Shown here piece after piece: positions 54,273-64,000 of a DNA stretch of 64,000 nt. How positions within the stretch are numbered: position 1 is the first letter of the stretch; each line of letters starts with the position of its first letter. The notes beneath the pieces were generated by a model, which searched no databases, was not told the DNA's origin, and saw only the letters and a list, made by a program, of their open reading frames with translations. The stretch is from Adenophora triphylla var. japonica. Lineage: Eukaryota > Streptophyta > Magnoliopsida > Asterales > Campanulaceae. The position numbers and the translations under genes were made by a program. The DNA is taken from positions 43,671-107,670 of the forward strand of contig JAFEMH010006944.1 of the NCBI GenBank assembly GCA_022495995.1, given 5' to 3'.

Positions 54273-55154
54273 ATGGAAGTCGACAGTCAGAAAGTTATAG
54301 AAGTTTCGGAGGACGACTATATGACCGAAGACATGAAAGCCATGGACTTTGCCGGGGCTGAGTACGTAGACGTCATGGAATTCAATACCGCTTATCATGC
54401 CTTGGGAAAGGAATTTTCAGGAGTCCAATCCAAGCAAATCGTTGAGGATCTGTTAGAAAAAGGAAGGTTAACTCCTGTCCTCCCCGATGAAAGGGTAACT
54501 ATTGTCAGATCAAGCCCACCCGGTGACAAAACAACAGTTCTCGTCAGAGTTACCAAAAGGGAAGTCACTTTCCCCGAGTGCATCTCAGCTTTGAGAGAGG
54601 TCTTAGATACCGACACAATGTCTGGTACACCTCCTACAAAAAATACCACAATCATCTCAAGCGATGAGTGTTACAAGAAGGATCCAAGAACGCTGCATGA
54701 AAAGGAGAAATCACTGAGCCCTGGAAGTAGTAGCTCTCGCTGCATAATAGCCTTCACGGACTTTGACCTCCCCCAATTCGGAGCTGATCATAACAAGCCT
54801 CTCTTCATCACAGTCCAGCTAGGTGATCGGCGTCTTCCCCGAGTTTTAATTGACAACGGGTCTGGAATGAACATTCTCCCGGCAAGAATCATGGGCCTAC
54901 TCGGCATCAAGTCTACAGATTTGAAACCCTCCTCCCTCACGGTTAAAGCCTACGATTCAACATCTCGTCCAATACTTGGGATCGCTACTTTAGACCTGTG
55001 GTTCGGTAAGAAGACGATACCCGTGGAATTTCGGGTCCTGGATGTCCCAGCAACCTTCAACGCTCTGTTGGGAAGGCCGTGGCTGCATCAAATCAATGGG
55101 ATCGCCACAACTTTGCACCAAGCAGTGTCAAGTTTGCCCAAGATAGAGAGATAA
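54273..55154 (+). pseudogene. Protease region of gypsy 3
   Basis: 294 codons are open. The N-terminal third has 'EYVDVMEF' and a second copy of the unknown domain of about 65 residues ('KQIVEDLLEKGRLTP...FPECISALREVLD'). The aspartic protease follows with 'FITVQLGDRRLPRVLIDNGSG' (catalytic D-N-G in place of D-S/T-G, as is usual in Tat elements) and 'FNALLGRPWLHQINGIATTLHQ'. It would cleave the Gag-Pol polyprotein. It belongs to the same polyprotein as the upstream segment, being in frame apart from one stop. Confidence 0.85.
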
Positions 55155-55254
55155 TCACCATTCGTAGGGACAATGTTACCACCAAGCTCGATATGGGTGA
55201 AGATGTTGCTGCTCAAGAAGCGGACTTACTGTAAATAGCCGGGCCGATCCACCG

Positions 55255-56789
55255 ATGGAAGCACCGTTGATTGATTTATGTGAAGAGACACCGCCAATGG
55301 CCGGGACTGTTACTAAAGAACCCTTCAGCATGGTTGACCTTCTGACCGGGGATGATTATGTACCTGTGGTTGATTTTTCGACGGGGAAAGATTACGTATC
55401 AGTGATCGAGTTTGACGGGGACAAAGAAATTGATCCACGCACCTTCGTCGCACCTCGTAGATGCCGCTCCGAAATTGGGCTTCCTTCAAAGGACCGATCG
55501 CGCCCGAGAGATTATGATGGAAAAGCTCGGCCGACCCTCGTCCCGGTGTGCCCGAGTCTAAGTCTGTCCCCGTAATCCCGAGTCACGTCCTCGTAGTCTT
55601 TTGTTATCGAATTTGAGTCTCTAGATAGGTTCGATACTCTCACGGTTGATGATAATCACCGTGTCGTTAACTCGTCTTCCCTTTTGCATTGAATGAAATG
55701 GTCGACCTTTCTGCGTATCCCTTAATTGCCACCTTAACAAATGATAAGTTAACTAAGACAAATCTTAATGACTTAAAAGTGGTTAATAATGATTCATTTG
55801 AAGAGGACACAGACCTTTTAGATGAAAACTTTTTAAATGATAATATAAAGCAGGTTTTTGACCGAGACGATAATCGGGCCCAAGCTGTCGATGAGGTATT
55901 AACTACAGTGAATCTGGGAACTACTGAAGAGCCCAAAGAGACACAGATTGGCAGTTTCTTCACTGGGAAAGAACGGGAAGCCCTCATTGATCTGCTCAAG
56001 GAATATGTGGACGTATTTGCCTGGTCCTACAAAGACATTCCCGGGTTGGATACCTCAACCGTTGAGCACCGAATCCCCGACCCGTGGCCGTGCCGCCAAG
56101 CGTAAAACTTCGCAGATCAAGCCGAATGGTCCCTCCAAGTCAAAGAGGAGATAGAGAAGCTGCTCAGAGTGGGTTTCATCAGAGTGGTCGAATACCCCAA
56201 GTGGTTGGCCAACATAGTAACAGTTACCAAGTCGAATGGCAAGGTCAGGGTGTGCGTGGACTTCAGAGACCTAAACAAAGCTAGCCCGAAGGACGACTTT
56301 CCCTTGCCCAATATCGATCTGCTGGTAGACACTACCGCCAGCTACGAAGTCAAATCATTCGTGGATGGTTTTGCGGGTTACAATCAGATTAAAGTTGCCG
56401 AAGAAGATCAGGAAAAGACTTCCTTCACCAGTCCTTGGGGAACCTTCTGCTATACGGTTATGCCCTTCGGCCTGAAGAATGCCGGTGCCACTTACCAGCG
56501 AGCAGTCACTGCACTTTTCCATGACATGATCCACAAGGAGATCGAAGTCTATGTTGATGACATGATTATTCATTCCAAGGGATCAGATGGACAACACTTG
56601 ATCGACCTAAGGAAGTTCTTCAACCGGCTGCGGGAGCATGAAATGAGGTTGAACCCAGCAAAATGCACCTTTGGCGTAGTCCGAGGAAAGGTTCTGGGAT
56701 ACATGGTCACAGAGCGAGGGATTGAAGCCGATCCAAGAAAGATCAAAGCCATCATGGAGATGAAGCCCCGACGACCGTCACGGAGGTGA
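55255..56789 (+). pseudogene. Linker and reverse transcriptase of gypsy 3
   Basis: The linker (55255-55575) repeats the motif Y-V-x-V-[IV]-[DE]-F. RT begins in the frame 55689-56105 with 'LKEYVDVFAWSYKDIPGLD'. After a frame change near 56100 it continues at 56169-56789 with 'KVRVCVDFRDLNKA', 'SFVDGFAGYNQI', 'TPWGTFCY'-type residues and the catalytic YVDD box at 56550-56561, ending in the thumb region 'KVLGYMVTERGIEADP'. It makes cDNA from the element RNA. One frameshift near 56100 and another near 56780 break the gene. Confidence 0.9.
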
Positions 56790-57388
56790 AGGCTTTCATG
56801 GGCCGTCCCCAATACATTAGCCGATTCATCCATCAGCTAACCTCTATCTGTGAGCCGATCTTCAAGCTGCTCAGAAAGAATCAGGAGGTTGAGTGGAACG
56901 AACAGTGTCAAACCGCCTTCGAGACGATCAAGGCCTACTTGGTCCATCCCCCAATCTTGTGTCCTCCGCACAAGGACAAGCCCTTGTTGCTATACTTAAC
57001 AGTCACAGATACGGCTGTTGGAGCCATGCTCGCACAAGAAAAGCCGATTTCAAAGGTGGAAAATGCCATATACTTCGTCAGCCGGAAGCTTCAGGGCAAT
57101 GAGTTAAACTACTCCGCTTTAGAGAAAACCTGTGCAGCTCTGGTATGGGTGGTCGCAACCGAGACACTACCTCTGGCGCATACAAGACACCTAGTGTCAA
57201 AGATGGATCCCATCAAGTGCCTCGTTCGAAAGTCTTCTCTGTCATCAAGGCTTGCGAAATGGTCATTCTTCCTAGCCGAATTTGATATCAAGTTCGTAAC
57301 CCGCAAGGCAATCAAAGGCCAAGCTCTGTCGGATCATCTCGCATTTCCCAAGCTCAAGCACCCGAGTTCGAACCCCGGTTTCCTGTGA
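56786..57388 (+). pseudogene. RNase H (gypsy type) of gypsy 3
   Basis: The connection domain 'FMGRPQYISRFIHQLT' is followed by 'PLLLYLTVTDTAVGAMLAQE', 'IYFVSRKLQGNELNYSALEKTCAALVW' and 'LAKWSFFLAEFDIKFV', the usual order. In the first motif the usual catalytic 'D' context is shifted to 'TVTDTAVG'. It degrades RNA in the RNA-DNA hybrid. 201 codons are open. Confidence 0.88.
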
Positions 57389-57401
57389 CGATGGAATCTT
57401 C

Positions 57402-57840
57402 GTGATAGAGGGTACAGACCGCTGTCAGTTGTTCTTCGACGGTGCCGCCAACAAAAGGGGCAATGGTATCGGCATGGTGTTGGTTGATCCAAAGGATGTG
57501 CACACCCCCATCGCTATCAAGTTGAATTTCCCGGCTACTAACAACGCCGCGGAATATGAAGCTTGCATAGTCGGCCTCGAGGCGACCTTGGAACGAAATG
57601 TCGAAAAGCCGGAGGTGTACGGACACTCTCAACTAATCATCAATCGTATCCAATAAATGGAGAACCGTGGACCAAGACTTGCAAATGTACTATGCCTACA
57701 TGGAAGATCCGATCGGCCAATTCAAGGAGGTCATGTTCCACTACCTACCCGGGACAAGAACGAGGTTCGCGGATGCCCCGGCCACTTTGGCCTCTCGGTG
57801 GAAATCCCGGAGGGAAAATCGGTAAAACCATTTAGGGTTG
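57402..57840 (+). pseudogene. Second, archaeal-type RNase H of gypsy 3
   Basis: 'CQLFFDGAANKRGNGIGMVLVDP' with 'TNNAAEYEACIVGLEATLE' is the archaeal-type RNase H that Tat elements carry next to their own RNase H. Catalytic Asp (FFDGA) and Glu (AEYEA) are present, but the third acid is changed: YGHS in place of the usual YGDS. A stop at 57654 and a 1-nt shift follow; the last part ('FHYLPGTRTRFADAPATLAS') lies in another frame. Confidence 0.85.
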
Positions 57841-57899
57841 GGAGGCGCGAGAATCCCGCCTAATGTTGCCAGATCGAGCTAGAAAAGGTCGATGACTTG

Positions 57900-59210
57900 T
57901 GGTACAATCGGATCTTTCAAGACCTTAAACATGGCGAAGCTTCATTCCCGACGGAAAGGATGGTAGACTAAAAGAAGGTCTCCGCGCCAAAAGTTTACAA
58001 GCTTTGAAAAGGTTTGTCTGCACAAGACGTTATTCCGGAAGATGACCTATGGAAGAAAAGTCACCGAGGCCCACTTCTACTCTGCATCGCAAGTCTAAAG
58101 CCGTAAAGGTCATGGAAGAAGTCCATGGTGGCGCGTGTGGACCACATATGAACGCCCGAGCCTTGATGTTCAAAGCATACTCGGGATGGGTTATTATTGG
58201 ATCTCCATGAAACTCGAATGCATCGCTTGTACGAACCTCCGCGATAAGGCAGTGCCGCTCTCCAATCTCAACCATATACCTCCTCACGATCTCTACGTAC
58301 ATGAGCACTCCTTGGCCATTCGCAACCTGGGAATCGACGTTATTGGGAAGATAACTCCCGCCCTGCACGGGCACGAGTTCGTGTTGGTCGCTGTGGATTA
58401 CTTCACTAAGTGGGTTGAAGCGGCGTCTACAAAATCCTCAACTCCAAAAAGGTGGCCTCGTTTCATAAAAGAAAACATCCTGTGCCGATATGGAGTTCCA
58501 AATGAGATTATCTCGGATAACGGGCCACATTTCGAGGGACACACCGACAAGCTACTCGCGAGAATTCGTAATCAAGCGACACAAGTCCTCCCCTTATCGC
58601 CTCAAACCAATGGTGCTTTGTCGAGGCCGCAAACAAGAATCTAGAAAGGATCATCCGGAAAATGGCCGAAAGGAGCCGGGATTGGCACGAGAAGCTTCAC
58701 TTAGCGCTTTGGGGCTACTCGTACGTCGCAAGAATCGCCACGGTGAAACCCCATTCGCTGACATATGGGATGGATGCCGTTCTACCCATTGAGTTAGAGA
58801 TACCCTCTCTTCGGGTAAGCTCCTTAAAAATGAGGTCAACGAAATAGAATGGCTTCGTAGTCGGCATGACGAAAGTTAGCTCTCCGGACGAGCGAAGGCT
58901 TAAAGCAATGGAGCACACCCAAAGCTTATCGAAGCGCATGGCTAGGACCTTTGACAAGAAGGTACATCCCCGCGACATAAAAGTGGGTGATTTGGTCCTA
59001 AAGAAAAACCGCCGAATCCGCCCGGCCTTGGGCAAGTGGGCTCCAACTGCAGGTAGGCCCGTATCCGGTAAAAGAGATCTTCTACGGCGGAGCAACGAAG
59101 TTGGACGTGATTTGGATGGTAATCCCTTCATGCACACTTGGGTGAACGGCGACAAATTACGCCGCTATTACGTTCCTGGAATCAAGTCTCCCCCTCTAAA
59201 AAAAAAAAAA
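57900..59210 (+). pseudogene. Integrase of gypsy 3 (multiply frameshifted)
   Basis: In changing frames: a zinc-binding remnant near 58120 ('EEVHGGACGPHMNAR'), the core 'LGIDVIGKITPALHGHEFVLVAVDYFTKWVEA' (58326-58430), 'EIISDNGPHFEG' (58504) and the Glu helix after a shift near 58614. The tail 'MTYGMDAVLPIELEIPSLR' (58758) follows, then 'GDLVLKKNRR' and 'DKLRRYYVPG' (58987-59180). All three catalytic acids can be located but not in one frame. It ends in a Lys run encoded by poly-A (59199-59228), which may be slippage. Confidence 0.85.
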
Positions 59211-59860
59211 AAGAAAAAAAAAAAAAAGAAAAGAAGCGCGAAAAATAATGTACCCAGGACGAGGCGAAAATCTCTCAAAAGGCGATCAGGTGCAAAAGCA
59301 AAGGGCGCTCGGTGCTAAAAGAATATACCCAACTAGGCCGAAAACTCCTAAAACGGGCGGTCTAGGTAAAAAACGGGGTTGCACCATTTGTCCCCCTTAT
59401 ATCTATCCCTTTTCTTAAACACAAAAGTTAATTGGGTCGAACTACAGACTGAGCCCCTTAGTCCATTTTGTAAAGGGAACGTAGGCGGCCGTTCACGGTT
59501 CGGCCTAAAAATCATAAAAATCACCAAATCCTGTGTGCTTGTATTTGTGATTACCAAAATGTGTCTTGATTAAGCTCTGAAGTAATTTCAACTTTCATCA
59601 CATTAATACATTCATTGATGAGTTCAAGCACGGTTTACTCTTGACTCATTAACATTAGCAAAATAATATCTTTTAAAAGGTACATCTAAATTGTCTGTGT
59701 CGGCAAACAAGGGATACAAGGATAAGTCACCTAATCCTAGTCGCTCGTTCCCACTCCCGAACTAGCACCCTTCTTCTTCCTCTTCCTCGGTCCTCGGGAG
59801 GTCTTTGGCTTAGCTATCCCAAAAATTTACTGTCTCCCGTCGCCAGGCTCGGAATAATAC
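59211..59860 (+). other. Post-pol spacer of gypsy 3
   Basis: Non-coding. It shares with gypsy 2 the short blocks 'gaaaactcctaaaacgggcggtctagg' (near 59340, partial) and 'gtaaagggaacgtaggcggc' (59471), in the same order and at about the same distance after pol. No ORF. Confidence 0.7.
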
Positions 59861-61162
59861 GAGTCGGTGAGTCAACCAATCCGGCGGCTCTCGCGCCGCT
59901 GGGCAACTCTCTCCTCTCTCAGGCGTCCTCCGAGCCATAATTTCGTGGTCATCCTCATTTTGGCTCTCCTCTCCATGAGTCTCTCAAAATCCGGGCAATG
60001 GATCATCTGGTCACGTTGTCGGGGTCGGCTTGAGGCCTCGGCATCGCGTAGCTCCTGTGCTAGATTGGTCTCCTCCTCGGATCCTCTGCAATATGCCTCA
60101 ATGGTGTCTTTGGGTGGTCCCATCTGCTCCTGTACCGAGATGAGGTACACAGTGGACGAGATAAGTAATCCCCTGTAGTCTTTGATCGGTGTGTGAGCGG
60201 GAAAACGCTCTGAAAAAGCCACGGCAAAGAACACGCGAGTCTGGATATCGGTCATGTTAAGAGGAATGGTATCCGGGCCATCTGCTCTCGAACTCCATCA
60301 ATGTACTGCACGTGGTATCCATACTTGCCCTCCGAACAAGCAAGGGGATGCTAAATGACGAGAAACGCAATCCCGGCAACCTCACTATAGCGGTAATCAT
60401 CCCGCACTGCCGCTCATGGTCTCGAACCTCCATCCAGAACCCGGGCTTGGATATCGGTGGTAGCATACTCCGCCGGTCGCCTCTGCGGCCTTCTGCGAAG
60501 CCTCGGGAGCCACTCGCCCCCGCTGTGTGTGACCCAAGGTGCGCAGCCGCCCAACAGTAATGGGGAGATCGGTCTCACCGCCTCAAAGAGCCACAATAAT
60601 AAGAGAGGCGGGGCCGCCACATCCCATATGCAATGACCCTCTAGACGCTTCGGTCCATCCCATGATAAGTCTCCGCCAGCGTAAGGGGAACTACATCTTT
60701 CTCCTCCCCGGGTCGAGTATCTGGCCAATGTGGTGCCTCGAGAACCCCGCACTCGTCAACGACTCCCGGCCCGGTAAACCGAGCATACCCCGTCGTACTC
60801 ACGAAGCGTGCAGGAAATCATGATCGGCATAAAAATATCCACGGCCGTGGATGGGTCAAACGTACTCACAGGGATGCGATACGCCCAATCGGGCTATTCA
60901 AGGGCCAAGTCAACAAAAGACGGGTCAAGAATCGGATCAATCACCTGCTCGGGGTGAAATCCCAAGAAATCGGCCGGTTGCTCGGTCAGTTCGTGGATCT
61001 CGAGGGAAGACTGCATCTCTAAGCTCGGCTCCTCCGGTCGGTGCCCGAAACTCCTCACTGGTGGGCGTAAGATCATTATACGAGAGGGTAAAACATGCCT
61101 CTCGCAATCCCGCATCTAGATGCGGCTCGAAGAAGATTCCAATCAACCGCCCACTCCTTTAA
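59861..61162 (-). pseudogene. Antisense ORF of gypsy 3: DUF7745/PMD-like, decayed
   Basis: Read leftward from about 61162, the first stretch 'LREACFTLSYNDLTPTSEEF' (61110-61050) matches the family-defining segment also seen in gypsy 2 ('FNFSLNEMVPTVEEF'). Further pieces in shifting frames ('LGFHPEQVIDPILDPSFV', 'GHCIWDVAAPPLLLLWLFEAVRP', 'RLPGLRFSSFSIPLLVRRASM') fit the middle of such proteins. The last piece (60255-59872) ends with an Arg/Glu-rich helical tail. At least five frameshifts or stops. It lies opposite to gypsy pol, as in gypsy 2. Confidence 0.6.
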
Positions 61163-62130
61163 TACCCAGATGCATCTCAACCCATATCGTTGGTCGATGA
61201 TCCTTCTATTGTTATCGCGATGACGGCGGGTCGATTTATGAGATCGGAATGAAATTGACGCTCTTTGGTCTTAGATCTTTCATCATAATGTTCCATTTTG
61301 GGCCAAAGATCAAATCTTGGAGCTAATTTTGAGGTGGAAGGCAAGTTTGACACCTAATGCAGCTTCTTTGGAATCAAAGTGGTTTACGAGTCCGCCTTTT
61401 ATAAAGTCTTTGAGCCATTGCGATCAAGAAACTGCATCTCCCGTGACTCTCTTTGTCGTGCGACATAAAGTCTCCATGAAGTCCTGTGTGACGACATGGA
61501 GAGGTCCATCGGGGGAAAACCCAAAGCGGCTAGAAGAATCGTAGCTACTCTGCCCCAAGCGACCCAACGCTTGCTCAAAAAACCACCCAAACCTCGTCCA
61601 AAACACCACAAAACATAACTAAACACTCCCCCTCGCTCATAAAGCCCACGGGAGAGGATTCGGGACATCCGACACACCCACAGACACATAAATGTCACCC
61701 AATGCATACAAAAACCGCAAAAACACCCAATCACACCCAAAAGCCACCATTTTGTGCCTTTCTTGGGACGAACTCGTGCATATAAGCTCAAAAATACATA
61801 AGTAAACAAATATTGTACTTGTCAAAGTGCAAAAGCAATAAAATATTTGTTTTACAATCCAAAAAGAACAAAAATAGCACATGCATTTCTCCTCTCTCCC
61901 TAAAAGAGTCAAAGCATGGCAAAAGGGGATCGCATGAACGGGTCAATCCCGCGCTCGGAATCGCCCTCCTCGGGGCCTCACTCCTGAGCCGGCCGTCATC
62001 TTGAACGCTGCCCACCTCCTCCTGAGCCGCCCGCTACATACGGCCGTCGCCCAGCTCACCCTCCCAAGGCACTCTCGCGGATCTCGCCGGTCGTAATCAT
62101 CGCCCTACATAATGCGCCCAAGGCCGGGGC
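61163..62130. other. Spacer between the two antisense regions of gypsy 3
   Basis: It holds a dyad pair of the gypsy 3 LTR type at 61454-61465 and 61487-61496, again 33 bp apart, although this is not LTR sequence. 61640-61900 is AT-rich and may contain the promoter of the left antisense ORF. No gene was recognised. Confidence 0.55.
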
Positions 62131-63966
62131 TCAAAGCATAATACCCGCCCGCCAGCCTGTAGAACGAGAGCGGAATAAGGGGGCCGGTAGGGGATCATCC
62201 TCGCCATGTGCATCACCCTCAGGAGGCCGGGCCGCCGGGACTAGATCCCGCCCGCCGCAGGAGAACCTGTAAGGAGCTGCAAAGCCACGGCCTCCGGGCC
62301 TCTTCTGAGAGCACAACACACTCAGGCCTGGGAGGCCGCACCCTCCTTTCAATGCTCCTTTCAGCTCCTCCGGAAACCTGGGCACAAAGATCTTCAGTGG
62401 CACCCGCAAAACGCCTTCGCCTACCACCCCGTCTGGAAGAAAACGCTCTTGGCCGGGAAGATTTTCTCCGTTTCAAATGAAGAAACAGAAAGGCAAATGG
62501 GGGCTAAATCAATGCGGATAGTAAAGCGCCTAAAAGCCGGAACAAATCATAAAAAGAAGAGATCACCACTGAGGTGGTCCCAGCGAGGCCGCAGCATGCG
62601 GATGAGTCTCGTGACATGTCGATAAGAGGAGGCGGCGAATACTACCCCCAAGCCTCATACGCTCAAAAAAGCTGGGAGGTGCCTAGAGGCATCGCATCCC
62701 CGCCACCCTCCTAGCGGCCTCATAATCCGAGGAGTCACCAACCGGGTGAAGAAGACGAATCCGGGCACTAGTCCCAAGATCGAAAGCTCAAGAATAGCAT
62801 CAATGCCTGGGTCCGCAGCCGCTTCCAAGTCAGTGCAAGGCCCGGATATGCCATATCCCCTCGGGGAGGATCATGAGGGACACCTGGGCGACTGCTGCCG
62901 TGACTCATGCCGCTCCGCAAACTCTCTCCCCAAATACATACGGCATCTCCCTCTCAAAGCTGCATATGTCCAACAGCCTCCTCCGTCCCGGTCACCAGTG
63001 GCAAGAGCACGCAATCAAATCCTCGCGCATACTCCGCCATGCCAGGGGAAATGTCTCAACCCATGTGAACAGGGTACCCCAAGTGCATAGAGCAATCATC
63101 ATGTCATGGTAGCAAGCCGTCCTACGGGCTTCGCCTCGGGTCCACCTTCCGGCTCTCCCTCGCTCAAAAAGTCCAATCTACATAGACAGTGTGGAGAATG
63201 TAGATCCGCCTGTAATCCTCTCAGCACACCAATCAGCGTAATGTACCGAATCACCTTCATAAGCCCACACCTTAAATCAAAAGACGTAAGGGCTTTTCGC
63301 AGCTTAAAGAATAAAGAAAAAAGAAATGATGACGTAATACCAAATACAGAGAGGTCAAGTCGCTGGAAAGGCAAAGACCTACCTCCACACAAGCCCTGAT
63401 AAAAAAATCCAACAGAGGTCCACACCGCCTTGGCTTCAACATCTTCATCATGAGGCCCCTATACACCTAGGGCCAAACCAAGGCCCTCTCTCCTCAGAGA
63501 AGAGAGTGGACACCGGATCCAATCCACTTTATGAGGCTCCCTACCAGAAGGGCCAATGCCGTCGTAGAGGCATTACAAAACAGGTATCAGAAACCCAGGG
63601 CCTCGCACAAGGCCACAGCCAATAACTGTCAAAATTGTATAGCAGAGCAATGATCTCAAGAAAAAGACGGCATCGATGGGAGTCAAAGCGAGTAATACAA
63701 CTGGAACTTAAAGGAACCCATTGCCCTCGTGCGAAGGGTCAATCCAAGTCAAAGCCTCACGATGGCATGCCGGGGCTCTCGGCACGCTGTGATCCACTAG
63801 TAAAAGATGTTAGGCCATCTTTGAATCTGGCACCAAGTAATAAGAAAGTGAAGTCGTATGGAGTGATGGTCGACTCACCCCAAGATAGATGGAAAGTGTG
63901 GGTAGAGTCCCACCGTAACCGCCCAAAGGCTACGCCATAAGCTCCACGCTCTCGGCGTGTCCCCAA
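62131..63966 (-). pseudogene. Second antisense region of gypsy 3: plant mobile domain-like remnant
   Basis: Reading leftward from 63966, 'RLRWDSTHTFHLSWGESTITPYDFTFLLLG' (63920-63830) matches the PMD signature (RW.PETHTFHLP.GE.T.TL.D...L). Downstream stretches (63425-63099, 63090-62746, 62427-62131) are coding-like by composition (GC-rich, few stops in alternating frames) but I could not place them. The region runs off the window or starts near its edge. It may be a further ORF of gypsy 3 or a separate inserted element. Confidence 0.5.
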
Positions 63967-64000
63967 AAGCTCCGACGAAGGTGTGAAGAATGGTCCAAGA

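Larger units (their letters stand above)
49548..64000 (+). mobile_element. Ty3/gypsy element 3 (Tat type), 5' LTR to antisense region
   Basis: The order is 5' LTR (49548-51333), a Tat-type primer site, a leader, an unusual gag/linker region, protease, reverse transcriptase, RNase H, a second (archaeal-type) RNase H, integrase, a spacer, then antisense PMD-like coding to the window end. The double RNase H is the diagnostic trait of the Tat lineage. The 3' LTR is outside the window. The 5 bp before the LTR are CATGG. The insertion interrupts copia 4. Confidence 0.88.

Overview
The window is plant nuclear DNA, almost certainly from a eudicot. It holds two ordinary host genes with GT-AG introns, both full length by exon reconstruction. 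One is a FAM32A-like spliceosomal protein gene (2 exons, + strand, 25154-27802, 136 residues). The other is the vacuolar H+-ATPase catalytic subunit A gene (20 exons, - strand, 37343 down to 28439, 623 residues, the usual length of this protein). They are convergent, with 636 bp between stop codons. Their introns carry Stowaway- and Harbinger-like MITEs and a SINE fragment. The species cannot be fixed from the sequence alone; a member of the Caryophyllales is only a guess.

The rest is nested transposable elements. LEFT NEST (1-24600): an old Ty3/gypsy element of Tat type (+) is the substrate. A Sirevirus-like Ty1/copia element (-) sits in its integrase (5' LTR at 3406-5032; the other end is off the window). 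That copia carries a Tourist-like MITE (1319-2298), which itself carries a SINE (1999-2161), so four levels are nested. Further right, the gypsy antisense ORF (transposase_28-like, with two introns) is split by a second copia family. This second family is a three-LTR tandem array, LTR-internal-LTR-internal-LTR (7789-22335), flanked by one 5-bp target duplication. GENE ISLAND: 24780-37560. RIGHT NEST (38490-64000): a second Tat-type gypsy remnant has an antisense PMD/DUF7745-like ORF (41502-40015) with a TATA box. Next is a nearly intact Sirevirus-like copia (about 42000-49547) with gag-pol broken by five stops and one frameshift. It is interrupted by a third Tat-type gypsy (5' LTR 49548-51333, PBS 51335-51352, pol to about 59210), followed by antisense PMD-like coding remnants that run to the window end.

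Two patterns stand out beyond the catalogue. First, all three gypsy elements have the same layout: pol on one strand, then a non-coding spacer, then one or more host-like ORFs on the opposite strand. The domain class differs between elements (transposase_28 once, PMD/DUF7745-like in the others). Second, three of the LTR-element families carry a family-specific short inverted-repeat 'word' in pairs at a fixed spacing: 22 bp in the copia array LTRs, 33 bp in the third gypsy, 19 bp in the second gypsy. The copia array LTRs pack four such pairs into a repeat of about 73 bp.
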